Origin: Mycolicibacterium goodii
GTDB taxonomy: Bacteria; Actinomycetota; Actinomycetes; Mycobacteriales; Mycobacteriaceae
NCBI RefSeq assembly: GCF_001187505.1
Contig: NZ_CP012150.1
Location: 2,108,001-2,172,000, forward strand
Length of the DNA stretch: 64,000 nucleotides
Direction of reading: 5' to 3'
Under the pieces are notes generated by a model, which was given only the letters and a program-made list of their open reading frames with translations, was not told the origin of the DNA and did no database searches. Of the stretch, positions 18,362 through 26,929 are shown in pieces (the first letter of the stretch is position 1; each line of letters begins with the position of its first letter). A program made the position numbers and the translations under genes.

Positions 18362-19138
18362 ATGAGCTACGAGGACATCCTGACCCAGGTCGACGGGCCG
18401 GTGCTGACCATCACCATCAACCGCCCCGAGGCTGGTAACAAGTTCCGGCACCAGACGTGCCTCGAGCTGTTCGACGCGCTGCAGAAGCTGCGCCTCGACC
18501 GAGAACTGCGCGCCGCCATCCTGACCGGCGCGGGGGAGAAGTTCTTCTGCATCGGCGGTGAGCACGATCCGCTGACCTCGCTGGACCAGTCCCAGGTCCT
18601 GCCGATCATCGACGTGTACCAGGCGATCGACACGATTCCCAAGCCGATCATCGCCGCGGTCAACGGGTTCGCGGTCGGCGGCGGCAATGTGCTGCACACC
18701 ATGTGCGACTTGTCCATCGCCTCGAGCACGGCGGTATTCCGTCAGGTCGGCCCCATGGTGGGCAGCTTCGACGCCGGGTACGGCACCTGGTACCTGGAGG
18801 ACACCATCGGCCGCAAGCGCGCCAAGGAGATGTGGTACCTCAACGGCAAATTCACCGCCGCCAAGGCCGAGGCCATGGGTCTGGTCAACGAGGTCGTCGA
18901 ACCCGGTGAGCTCATGAACCGGGCCACCGAGATCGCCCGCGAGATCTCGACCCGCAGCCCGCTGGCGATCGGCGCGCTCAAGGGCGCGTTCTCGGCACGC
19001 CACAACGGCGTCTCCGGGCAGGCCCGGATGGCGCACGATCAGCAGCTCACGCTGTACCTGCAGACGCAGGAGGCGCACGAGGTCAGCGCCTCGTTCGGCG
19101 AGCGCAGGCAGCCCAAGACCGAGAGCTTCTGGTCGTGA
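18362..19138 (+). CDS. Crotonase-family hydrolase, BadI/MenB-like (candidate ring-opening enzyme)
   Basis: 258 residues. The ordinary hydratase Glu/Glu region is absent. Instead the middle reads GGGNVLHTMCDLSIASSTAV, FRQVGPMVGSFDAGYGTWYL, then GRKRAKEMWYLNGKFTAAKA. GxVGSFDxGYG followed by a KxAKEMWYL-type stretch defines the MenB/BadI branch. BadI opens 2-ketocyclohexanecarboxyl-CoA to pimeloyl-CoA, while MenB closes a ring in menaquinone synthesis. Since this gene sits among beta-oxidation genes and not men genes, a ring-opening hydrolase is the better reading. It starts one base after the upstream stop. Confidence 0.7.
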   Translation: MSYEDILTQVDGPVLTITINRPEAGNKFRHQTCLELFDALQKLRLDRELRAAILTGAGEKFFCIGGEHDPLTSLDQSQVLPIIDVYQAIDTIPKPIIAAVNGFAVGGGNVLHTMCDLSIASSTAVFRQVGPMVGSFDAGYGTWYLEDTIGRKRAKEMWYLNGKFTAAKAEAMGLVNEVVEPGELMNRATEIAREISTRSPLAIGALKGAFSARHNGVSGQARMAHDQQLTLYLQTQEAHEVSASFGERRQPKTESFWS

Positions 19139-20196
19139 GCGCTTCACCGCACTGGTGGGGGTCCGCCCTCGACGACGACGGGCGCGGCCTGCAGAACATG
19201 CTCGACGAGTTCATCGACGCGCACGAACTCGCCATCGCCGACGACCCCGACGCGGTCGCCGCATTCGTCGGTGAGCTTGCCGCACTGGGTATCTGGACAC
19301 TCGGCACCGCAGAGACCGCGGGCGGTGGCGGCGCCGACCGCACACTGACCGCGGTCGCGTTCGAGCGGCTCGGCAGGGCCTGGCCCGCGCTGGGTTGGGC
19401 CGCGGTGCAGGCGCACACGGCCGTCGACGTGCTGGCCGGCGACGGCAGGTTCGCCGATCTGGTCGAGGCGGTGCACGCCGGGGCTGCCGCGGTGGCCGTG
19501 GCGGACGCGCAGTCACTGCATGTGCGTGTGCAGCGCGACGGCGCCGCGATCACCGGCACGGTCGACCGCGTCGACGCCGCCGCACCCGAGCCGCACCTGC
19601 TGGTGCTCTTCGGCGACGGTACGGCGGCGCTGGTCGAACCGGCCGCGCTCACCCCGCACCCGTTGCGCCGCACCGGTTTCGGTGGCGCCATGACCCGGTG
19701 CGTCGACGTCGATGCACCGGCTGCCCATGTGCTCACCGGTGTGGACGTCGACGCCGCGCGGGTGCGGCTACGGCTGGGTGCGGCCGCAATCGCGGCGGGT
19801 ATCGCCGGCGCCGCGGCCGACGCCGCGGTGGCGTACGCCTCGGACCGCAGGCAGTTCGGCGACACGCTGACCGCGATCCCCACCGTGCGCAAGTCCCTGA
19901 TGGAGCAGACCTCCCGCGCGGCACTCATCATGAGCGCGGTTGTCGGTGCCGCCGAGGATCCCATCCAGGCCGCCGCGGTCGCACTGCACGCACTCGACGG
20001 CGCGATCGACGTGGCCGCGGCCGCGCTGCAATCCCACGGCGGCTACGGCTATCTCGTCGAGTACGACGCCGAGCGGCGGCTGCGTGACGCGGTGTCGCTG
20101 CGCGCCGCGACGGACATCAGGGGACAGGCGAGCACAACTGCACGAACACTGGTGGGCGTCGCGCCTGCCGGGATCAATGCGAAGGACCGAGGATGA
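19135..20196 (+). CDS. Acyl-CoA dehydrogenase-like protein, probable partner subunit
   Basis: 353 residues, short for the family. The N-terminal helical domain and the C-terminal SDRRQFGDTLTAIPTVRKSL and LQSHGGYGYLVEYDAERRLRDAVSLRA are recognisable, but the catalytic EGTxEIQ segment is replaced by SLRAATDIRG. This profile matches the non-catalytic half of alpha2beta2 heteromeric dehydrogenases known in mycobacteria (FadE28/29 type). A partner could be the 14578 product (inference). The GTG start overlaps the upstream stop (GTGA), and the gene overlaps the acyl-CoA synthetase by ATGA. Confidence 0.7.
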   Translation: MSASPHWWGSALDDDGRGLQNMLDEFIDAHELAIADDPDAVAAFVGELAALGIWTLGTAETAGGGGADRTLTAVAFERLGRAWPALGWAAVQAHTAVDVLAGDGRFADLVEAVHAGAAAVAVADAQSLHVRVQRDGAAITGTVDRVDAAAPEPHLLVLFGDGTAALVEPAALTPHPLRRTGFGGAMTRCVDVDAPAAHVLTGVDVDAARVRLRLGAAAIAAGIAGAAADAAVAYASDRRQFGDTLTAIPTVRKSLMEQTSRAALIMSAVVGAAEDPIQAAAVALHALDGAIDVAAAALQSHGGYGYLVEYDAERRLRDAVSLRAATDIRGQASTTARTLVGVAPAGINAKDRG

Positions 20197-21860
20197 CAGC
20201 ACCGACCCAGCGCCGGTTGGCCGACGTGCTCAACGGCCAGTACACCCCGATCGACGACGACACCGCCGCGAAGTGGCGCGCCGAGGGATGGTGGGAGGAC
20301 CGCTCCATCCGCTCGTTGCTCACCGACGCGGCCCGCGCGCATCCCGACCGGATCGCCCTGATCGGACGCCGCGCCGACGGCGGACGCATCACCCGGACCT
20401 ACCGGGAGTTCGACCGCAACGCCAATCACGTTGCGAGCGTGCTGGCGTCGCTGGGCGTGCGCGCCGGTGACGCCGTGGTGGTGATGCTGCCCAACTGGGT
20501 CGAATACCCGGAGTTCCTGTTCGGCATCAACGAACTCGGCGCGCTCTACGCGGGCATCCCGGTGGCGTACGGCGACCAGCAGGCGGCCGCGATCCTGCGC
20601 CGCAGCGGGGCGAAAGTCCTTGTCATACCGCGCCGGTGGCGCAGCAACAACAACCTCGAACAGGCCCGCCGGTTACGCGCCCAGATCCCGACGCTGCAGC
20701 ACGTGATCGTGCTCGACGACGACGGTGGTGACCTGCGCGATGGCGAACTGCTGTGGTCGAGCCTCGACGGCGTCGCGGCCGGGGAGTTCCCCGGCCCGAA
20801 CCCGGATCAGATCTGCTACCTGGGCTTCACCTCCGGCACCACCGGAGAACCCAAGGGCGCCATGCACAGTCACAACACCCTGATCTATTCGGCGCGCCGC
20901 CAGGCCGAGCACATCGGGCCCGAGGTGTTCGGCGACCCGATGGTGAACCTGGTCGCCTCCCCGATGGGCCACCACACGGGCTACATCTGGGGCGGGGTGT
21001 TCACGGTGCTGCTCGCGGGCACCGCCGTGCAGGTGGACCGCTGGGATCCGACGTGGGGTTCGCAGGTGATCCGTGAAGAAGGCATCACGACCTTCTTCGG
21101 CGCGCCGACGTTCCTGCAAGACATGGTCCGCACCGACCTGGCGGGCGACCCGGCCTGTCCGCTGCGGTGCCTGGTCATCGCGGGCGCTCCGGTGCCACGC
21201 AACCTGCCGGTCCAGGCCGCCGAGGCGCTCGGCGCCTATGTGGCGCCGGCCTGGGGGATGACCGAGTGCAGCATTCTCAGTTCCTGCACACCCGACGAAC
21301 CGGCCGACATCCTGCGCACCGACGGGTCGATCTTCGCGGGCTCGGAGGTCCGCATCGTCGACGACTCCGGCGCACCCGTTGCCGCCGGTGTGGTCGGGGA
21401 TCTGCTGATGCGCGGGCCCGGTGTGGTCTACGGCTATTACGACCGTCCCGACGCCACCCGTGACGCCTATCTGCCCGATCTGTGGTTCAAGACCGGCGAT
21501 CGCGCCGATGTCGACGACAACGGCAGGCTCCGGTTGCGTGGTCGCAGCAAGGACATCATCATCCGCGGTGGGGAGAACATCCCGGTCACCGATGTGGAGT
21601 CGGCGATCTTCGACCATCCGGATGTGTTGAACGCCGCGGTGATCGGTGTTCGCGACGACCGGCTCGGGGAGCGGGTCTGTGCGGTGCTGGTGACCAAGGC
21701 AGGCCGTCCCGAGCTCACCGTGGACACCCTCGGCCAGTACCTGCTCGAGCAGGGCCTGTCCAAGCACTACCTGCCCGAAAAGGTTGTGCACCTGGGCGAG
21801 TTGCCGATGACCCCGAGCGGCAAGATCCAGAAATTCAAGCTGCGGGAGCAGTATTCGTGA
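20193..21860 (+). CDS. Acyl-CoA synthetase (class I adenylate-forming, FadD family)
   Basis: A 555-residue AMP-forming ligase with all core motifs: P-loop LGFTSGTTGEPKGAMHSH, APAWGMTECSI, the hinge TGDRADVDDNGRLRLRGR-SKDIIIRGGENI, and the C-terminal catalytic Lys in MTPSGKIQKFKLR. It converts a carboxylic acid plus ATP and CoA into acyl-CoA. Cyclohexanecarboxylate-CoA ligases (AliA) belong to the same family, which fits the proposed pathway. It overlaps both neighbours by four bases. Confidence 0.88.
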   Translation: MTAPTQRRLADVLNGQYTPIDDDTAAKWRAEGWWEDRSIRSLLTDAARAHPDRIALIGRRADGGRITRTYREFDRNANHVASVLASLGVRAGDAVVVMLPNWVEYPEFLFGINELGALYAGIPVAYGDQQAAAILRRSGAKVLVIPRRWRSNNNLEQARRLRAQIPTLQHVIVLDDDGGDLRDGELLWSSLDGVAAGEFPGPNPDQICYLGFTSGTTGEPKGAMHSHNTLIYSARRQAEHIGPEVFGDPMVNLVASPMGHHTGYIWGGVFTVLLAGTAVQVDRWDPTWGSQVIREEGITTFFGAPTFLQDMVRTDLAGDPACPLRCLVIAGAPVPRNLPVQAAEALGAYVAPAWGMTECSILSSCTPDEPADILRTDGSIFAGSEVRIVDDSGAPVAAGVVGDLLMRGPGVVYGYYDRPDATRDAYLPDLWFKTGDRADVDDNGRLRLRGRSKDIIIRGGENIPVTDVESAIFDHPDVLNAAVIGVRDDRLGERVCAVLVTKAGRPELTVDTLGQYLLEQGLSKHYLPEKVVHLGELPMTPSGKIQKFKLREQYS

Positions 21861-22990
21861 CCGGCACACTTCCGCTGGCCGGGGTCAGGGTCCTCGATCT
21901 GTCGACGCTGCTGCCCGGGCCGCTGGCCACCCTCCTGCTCGCCGAGGCCGGCGCCGACGTGGTCAAGCTCGAGCGTCCCGGCCGCGGTGACGAAATGCGC
22001 ACCTACCAGCCGCGGTTCGGTGAGGCCAGCGCCAACTACGCGATCCTCAACCGCGGAAAACGCGCATACGCCGTCGACTTCAAGGATCCGACCCAACGCG
22101 AGCAGGTTCTGGAGCTGGCGGCCGACGCCGACATCGTCGTCGAACAGTTCCGGCCCGGTGTGGCCGACCGGCTGGGCCTGGGTTACGACGCGATGCGCGA
22201 ACGCAATCCGCGCATCGTGTACTGCTCGATCAGCGGATACGGCCCCACCGGCCCACACGCGCCGCGCGCCGGACACGATTTGAACTACCTCGCCGAGTCC
22301 GGACTGCTCGGCGTCGTCACCGACGCCACCGGGTCCCCCAACCTGCCCGTGAGCGTCCTGGCCGACATCGCCGCGGGAACCTACCCGGCGGTGATGAACA
22401 TGCTGTTGGCACTGCGGACGGCCGAGCGCACCGGAGAAGGTGCGCACCTGCAGATCTCGATGACCCACAACCTGCAGGTGCTGGCCTACGGCTACATCGC
22501 CACGCATCAGGCCGGCGGTGCGTGGCCGCGGCCCAGCGCCGAGCTGCTCACCGGCGCCAGCCCGCGTTACCGCATCTATCCCACCGCCGACGGCCGCCAT
22601 CTGGCCTGTGCGGCCCTGGAGCAGAAGTTCTGGGACCGGCTGGTGACGATCGTCGGCCTGGACGAGAAGTTCCACGACGACACCGGCCAGGAACAGGCCG
22701 TGATCGCCGCGCTGACAGAGGTGTTCGCCGCGCAACCGTCGGCGTACTGGCGCGAACTGTTCGCCGGTGAGGACGTCTGCACCGTCGTGGTCAACACCTG
22801 GGACGAGGCGGTCGACGCCGGGCTCGTCGACATCGCGGCCCCCGAGCGGGTCGCTCAGCCGGGCCGGCCCGAGATGTCGATGGCAACCCTTGCCAGCCCG
22901 GTCGACCCGGCGCTGCGGAACTCCGGTGAGCCGCACACCGTGCCGTATCCGGCGCTGGAACCTCTGCCTGCCAACTCACCGTGGGCCTGA
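21857..22990 (+). CDS. Alpha-methylacyl-CoA racemase-like CaiB/BaiF enzyme
   Basis: 377 residues. It opens LAGVRVLDLSTLLPGPLATLLLAEAGADVVKLERPGRGD and contains RAGHDLNYLAESGLLG, matching the GHDINYLA motif with catalytic His of alpha-methylacyl-CoA racemases rather than the PGYD of transferases. The length is also that of a racemase. It would epimerise the alpha carbon of a branched or cyclic acyl-CoA so that the dehydrogenase can act. The GTG at 21857 overlaps the synthetase stop. Confidence 0.75.
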   Translation: MTGTLPLAGVRVLDLSTLLPGPLATLLLAEAGADVVKLERPGRGDEMRTYQPRFGEASANYAILNRGKRAYAVDFKDPTQREQVLELAADADIVVEQFRPGVADRLGLGYDAMRERNPRIVYCSISGYGPTGPHAPRAGHDLNYLAESGLLGVVTDATGSPNLPVSVLADIAAGTYPAVMNMLLALRTAERTGEGAHLQISMTHNLQVLAYGYIATHQAGGAWPRPSAELLTGASPRYRIYPTADGRHLACAALEQKFWDRLVTIVGLDEKFHDDTGQEQAVIAALTEVFAAQPSAYWRELFAGEDVCTVVVNTWDEAVDAGLVDIAAPERVAQPGRPEMSMATLASPVDPALRNSGEPHTVPYPALEPLPANSPWA

Positions 22991-23020
22991 GCCCACCATC
23001 TTGTTCGGAAGGAATGTCTG

Positions 23021-24004
23021 TTGCGCGCAGCGCTGGTCAAAGAATTCGGTCCGCCGTCGAGCCTCGTCGTGGAGGAGGTCGCCGACCTGGTGGCGGGTCC
23101 CGGGGAGGTCCTGATCGAGGTCGCCGCGGTGAGCATCAACTTCCCCGACATCCTCGTCGTCGAAGGGACCTACCAGAACCTGCCACCGCGGCCGTTCAGT
23201 CCCGGCAAGGAAGCCGCCGGGCGGATCATCGGGGTGGGCGAGGGTGTCACGCGGTTGCGGGTCGGGCAACGCGTGCTGGCGCTCGTCGAGTACGGCGGAT
23301 ACGCCGAACAACTCACCGTGCCCGAGGACCTCGTGATGGAACTGCCGGACAGCATGTCCTACGAGGCTGCGGCGGCGTTCGGATTGGTCTATTCGACAGC
23401 GTATTTCGGGCTGTTGCGCCGCGGCCAGATGCAGGCCGGCGAGACGGTGCTGGTGACCGGCGCCGGCGGTGGCGTGGGTTCGGCGGCCGTGCAGGTCGCC
23501 AAGGCCTGGGGTGCCAGGGTGATCGCGCTCGCCCAGGACGACACCAAGGCCGAACTCGCGCGCCGTCAGGGCGCCGACGTCGTTCTCACCTCGACCCCGG
23601 ACACCCTGCGTGACGACCTGCTGGCGGCCACCGACGGGCGCGGTGTCGACGTGGCGATGGAGATGCTCGGCGGCGACTTCCTGACCCAGATCATCCGTGC
23701 CACCGCGTGGGAGGGGCGCATCGTCATCGTCGGATTCGCCTCAGGCGGGCAGAATCCGATCAAACCGGGCCACCTGCTGGTGAAGAACATCAGCGTGGCA
23801 GGTCTGCAGAGCAGCGACTACCGCGACCGCGATCCGGCGCTCATGCGGTCGTCCATGGCCGAGATGTTCGCACTCTACGAGCAGGGCAAGCTGGACGCCG
23901 CGGTCGACACCACCTTTCCGCTCGAAAAAGCCGCAGCCGCACTGCAATACGTCAAGGACGGCCGGGTCAGGGGCAAGGTCGTGGTGACGACCGGGCGCGG
24001 ATGA
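23021..24004 (+). CDS. Zinc-independent NADPH:quinone oxidoreductase/enoyl reductase (MDR family)
   Basis: 327 residues of the medium-chain reductase superfamily, quinone-oxidoreductase branch: VSINFPDILVVEGTYQ, the cofactor loop LVTGAGGGVGSAAVQVAKAWGA, and no zinc-ligand cysteines. The start is TTG at 23021 with GGAAGGA seven bases upstream; no ATG or GTG is nearby in frame. It may reduce an enoyl-CoA or enone intermediate using NADPH. It overlaps the MaoC gene by ATGA. Confidence 0.85.
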   Translation: MRAALVKEFGPPSSLVVEEVADLVAGPGEVLIEVAAVSINFPDILVVEGTYQNLPPRPFSPGKEAAGRIIGVGEGVTRLRVGQRVLALVEYGGYAEQLTVPEDLVMELPDSMSYEAAAAFGLVYSTAYFGLLRRGQMQAGETVLVTGAGGGVGSAAVQVAKAWGARVIALAQDDTKAELARRQGADVVLTSTPDTLRDDLLAATDGRGVDVAMEMLGGDFLTQIIRATAWEGRIVIVGFASGGQNPIKPGHLLVKNISVAGLQSSDYRDRDPALMRSSMAEMFALYEQGKLDAAVDTTFPLEKAAAALQYVKDGRVRGKVVVTTGRG

Positions 24005-24492
24005 TGACCGCGACGCGGACGCTGTGGTTCGACGACCTGACCGTGGGCCGGTACTGGACGGGTGCGACGCGCACCGTGACCGAGGCCGACGTGGACCGGT
24101 TCGCCGAGCTGACCGGTGACCGGTTTCCGTTGCACACCGACGGCGAATATGCCAGGCGCAGCCCGTTCGGCACCCGCATCGCGCACGGGCTGTTGGGGCT
24201 GTCGTTCGCCCATGGGCTGATGTGGGCGCGCACCGGCGAACTCGACGAATCGGTCATCGCGTTCCTCGGACTCAAGGAGTGGGAGTTCCTGGCGCCCATC
24301 CGTTTCGGCGACACCATCCGGGCCGATTACGAGGTCGTCGAGCAGCGGCCGTCGACCACCAGGCCCGATCGCGGCGTCGTCGAGTTCGCGGTCGCCGTGA
24401 TCAACCACGACGGCACGCTCGTCCAACGCGGCCGCAAGACCATGCTCATCGCCCGCGCGGGCCGGCCCACAACAGGATTGGAGACATCATGA
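24001..24492 (+). CDS. MaoC-family (hotdog-fold) enoyl-CoA hydratase
   Basis: 163 residues. TELTGDRFPLHTDGEYARRSPFGTRIAHG is the hydratase-2 signature, with the catalytic Asp and His. It adds water to trans-2-enoyl-CoA, giving the (R)-3-hydroxy product, opposite in stereochemistry to the crotonase at 13793. The gene begins ATG-ATG at 24001, overlapping the reductase stop, and its stop overlaps the next start. Confidence 0.85.
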   Translation: MMTATRTLWFDDLTVGRYWTGATRTVTEADVDRFAELTGDRFPLHTDGEYARRSPFGTRIAHGLLGLSFAHGLMWARTGELDESVIAFLGLKEWEFLAPIRFGDTIRADYEVVEQRPSTTRPDRGVVEFAVAVINHDGTLVQRGRKTMLIARAGRPTTGLETS

Positions 24493-25340
24493 GTTTTCCC
24501 GCACAGGTCGGCGTGTTCGGCGGTGGCCGCATGGGCGCAGGCATCGCGCATGCGTTCCTGGTCGCCGGTAGCGCGGTCACGGTCATCGAGGCCGACGAGG
24601 ATGCCGCGGCGGCCGCGGCCGGGCGGGTGCGGTCGAGCCTGCAGAAGGCCGCTGCGCGAAACACTCTCGGCGCCGAGCTCGACGAGGTGGTCGCGCGGTT
24701 GTCGGTGGTCGCCCCCGGCGCGCTGGCCGGCGCACTGACCGGCGCGGAGCTCGTGGTCGAGGCGGTGCCGGAGCTTGCCGACCTCAAGGCCGCGGTGCTG
24801 GCGAAGGTGGAAAACGTGGCGCCCGGCGCGGTGCTGGCCACCAACACCAGTTCGCTGTCGATCGATCGGCTGGCCGCGGATCTCGCCCGGCCCGAGCGCT
24901 TCATCGGCCTGCACTTCTTCAACCCGGTCCCGGTCAGTGAGCTCGTCGAGGTCGTGGTCGGCTCCAAGACCGACGCCGGGCTCGTCACAGCGGCGCAGGG
25001 TTGGGTTGCGGCCCTTGGCAAGACCGCGATCACCGTCACCGATTCACCCGGTTTCGCGTCGTCGCGGCTGGGCGTGGCCATCGCCTTGGAGGCCATGCGC
25101 ATGCTCGAAGACGGTGTGGCCACGGCCGAGGACATCGACACCGCGATGACACTGGGCTACAAGCATCCGATGGGGCCGCTGCGCACCACGGACATCGTCG
25201 GCCTCGACGTCCGGTTGGCGATCGCCGAGCACCTGGCGCGCGAGATCGGCCCGCGCTTCGAACCGCCCGCGATCCTGCGCGACAAGGTGGCGGCCGGTCA
25301 CCTCGGCCGCAAGACGGGCCGGGGTTTCTACAGCTGGTGA
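24489..25340 (+). CDS. 3-hydroxyacyl-CoA dehydrogenase (third of three)
   Basis: 283 residues, full HAD fold. VGVFGGGRMGAGIAHAFLVAG binds NAD+, HFFNPVPVSELVEVVVG carries the catalytic His, and TDSPGFASSRLGVAIALEAMRML is the canonical start of the C-terminal domain. It is the most 3-hydroxybutyryl-CoA-dehydrogenase-like of the three. Last gene of the long overlapping operon; the convergent phosphatase gene begins 11 bases after its stop. Confidence 0.88.
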   Translation: MSFPAQVGVFGGGRMGAGIAHAFLVAGSAVTVIEADEDAAAAAAGRVRSSLQKAAARNTLGAELDEVVARLSVVAPGALAGALTGAELVVEAVPELADLKAAVLAKVENVAPGAVLATNTSSLSIDRLAADLARPERFIGLHFFNPVPVSELVEVVVGSKTDAGLVTAAQGWVAALGKTAITVTDSPGFASSRLGVAIALEAMRMLEDGVATAEDIDTAMTLGYKHPMGPLRTTDIVGLDVRLAIAEHLAREIGPRFEPPAILRDKVAAGHLGRKTGRGFYSW

Positions 25341-25351
25341 CGGCGCGCCGA

Positions 25352-26044
25352 TCAGCGGAACGTCATCAACGGCCGCGCGCCGGTCTCGTCCACCGCGTCG
25401 AGATGCGAATGTTCGTTGACCGACACCACCGACACCCCGGTCGAGCCGACGATGAGCTTGCTGATCGACGCGTTGATCATGGTGCGTGACAACGTTATCC
25501 AGCTGCTCTCCGACAGTCCCCAGAGCTGTGCGACGATCTGGGTGATGGTGCCCGACGACGACACCGCCACCACGGTCTGCCCTCGGCCTGCGAGGTCACG
25601 CACCGCCTCCAGGGCGCGTGCGCAGCGTTGCCGGTACTGCTCATAGGTTTCGATGGCGGACGTGGCGGTTTCCTCGGCGGGCGTGATCCAATTCTGCAGT
25701 GCGGCATCGACACTGGACTGCAGTTCGCGTCCGGCCGGCCCGGTGGCCAGCCCGCCGCCGCCGAGGATGGCGTCCATGTCGTACTCGTTCCAGTGCGGGT
25801 CGCTGATCGGCGTGCCCTCGTGGGCCGCCGCGGTCAGCACATGTTCGAGGGTCTCCTCCTGGCGCGCCAGATCACCCGAGACCGCGGCGGTGATCGCGTC
25901 GACCCGCCCGGCCAGTGCTCGGCCCGCGAGTTCGGCCTGCCTGCGGCCCAGCTCGGTCAGGCCGCCCTCGGACCTGGACCGGGCGGCCGCGCCGTAGGCG
26001 TGGGCACGCGCCTGGCCGTGCCGAACGAGAAACACCACACCCAC
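25352..26044 (-). CDS. Histidine phosphatase superfamily protein
   Basis: 230 residues of the phosphoglycerate-mutase-like family. The phosphoacceptor motif VFLVRHGQARAH is at the very N-terminus, and a second conserved pair would lie in HWNEYDMDAILG and VSSSGTITQI (the usual SHGG is SSSG here, so the second His is not obvious). The start is GTG at 26044. It lies convergent to the operon and divergent from the GntR gene. The substrate is unknown. Confidence 0.75.
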   Translation of the reverse strand: MGVVFLVRHGQARAHAYGAAARSRSEGGLTELGRRQAELAGRALAGRVDAITAAVSGDLARQEETLEHVLTAAAHEGTPISDPHWNEYDMDAILGGGGLATGPAGRELQSSVDAALQNWITPAEETATSAIETYEQYRQRCARALEAVRDLAGRGQTVVAVSSSGTITQIVAQLWGLSESSWITLSRTMINASISKLIVGSTGVSVVSVNEHSHLDAVDETGARPLMTFR

Positions 26045-26126
26045 CGCAACGCCTCCTCATGCCCTATCCCCGTGCGACATTGGACCGAAACGACATGTGC
26101 GAAGGCAAGCCAGGAAGGAGGCCTGC

Positions 26127-26141
26127 TAATGTCGAACATTA
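26127..26141. promoter_or_regulatory. Perfect FadR-type operator over the GntR start codon
   Basis: TAATGTCGAACATTA is a perfect palindrome with 6-bp arms and a 3-bp centre. It contains the ATG of the regulator itself. The arms AATGT/ACATT recur at 10932-10944. A repressor bound here would block its own transcription or translation start. Confidence 0.65.
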
Positions 26142-26929
26142 AGGACAGTGCGAGGGTGATCAGAGGGCGGGCGATGGTCGACGCGGCCGGCGACGGCTCC
26201 AGACAGCGCGTGATCGGGCAGGCCGTACTGCGGCCGCGTCAACAGGTCGAGGAGACCATTCGGGCCGCGATCCTGTCCGGCGAACTCAAGAGCGGAGAGA
26301 TGCTGCCGCCCGAGGCCGAGTTGGCGCGGCAGTTCAACGTCAGCCGCACGACGCTGCGGGAAGCGCTGCGCGTCCTGTCCTCACAGCACCTGATCACCAA
26401 GGTTCCCGGTGCGCGTGGCGGAAACTTCGTCCAGTCGGTCGATTACCACTCGCTGGGCACCGTGATGACCGAAGCGGTGAACAATCTGCTGACCCTGGGC
26501 AGCATTCGGTTCGACGAGGTCGCCGACGTCCGCCAGTATCTCGAGGTGCCCTCCGTTCGCCTGGCCGCGGTCAACCGATCCGACGAGGACCTGGCCGGGC
26601 TCACCACGATCGTGCAGAAACAGAAGACCGCGTCGGTGGACGATCCGGAGGTCCCGGACCTCGACCGCCAGTTCCACACCCTGATCGCACGGGCATCCGG
26701 GAACCGGGTGCTGGCATCCTGCGTGGCGGCCCTGCACCACGCGACCGAACCCGTGCACTACCTGGATCTCTCGCCCGAAGTGGGCAGGCAGACGGTGCGT
26801 CAGCACGCGGCGATCCTGCGCGCGATCGACGACCGCGATCCCGACGCCGCGCAGGAGTCGATCGTCAAGCACCTGACCTACCTGCGCAAGCACATCGCCG
26901 CGCATCGAGCGGATCACGCCGGGAATTGA
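26129..26929 (+). CDS. GntR-family regulator, FadR (FCD) subfamily
   Basis: 266 residues. The winged helix reads VEETIRAAILSGELKSGEMLPPEAELARQFNVSRTTLREALRVL, classic GntR. The C-terminal all-helical FCD domain has the conserved D/H set in DRQFHTLIARASGN and RQHAAILRAIDDRD. The ATG at 26129 follows AGGAAGGAG by eight bases. A perfect palindrome covers the start, and the same site lies at the head of the catabolic operon, so this is probably the pathway repressor responding to an acid or acyl-CoA (inference). Confidence 0.88.
   Translation: MSNIKDSARVIRGRAMVDAAGDGSRQRVIGQAVLRPRQQVEETIRAAILSGELKSGEMLPPEAELARQFNVSRTTLREALRVLSSQHLITKVPGARGGNFVQSVDYHSLGTVMTEAVNNLLTLGSIRFDEVADVRQYLEVPSVRLAAVNRSDEDLAGLTTIVQKQKTASVDDPEVPDLDRQFHTLIARASGNRVLASCVAALHHATEPVHYLDLSPEVGRQTVRQHAAILRAIDDRDPDAAQESIVKHLTYLRKHIAAHRADHAGN

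Noticed and set aside
18362..19138. Calling the BadI-like gene menB
   Set aside because: Motifs allow either, but no other menaquinone gene is nearby and the operon is purely catabolic.
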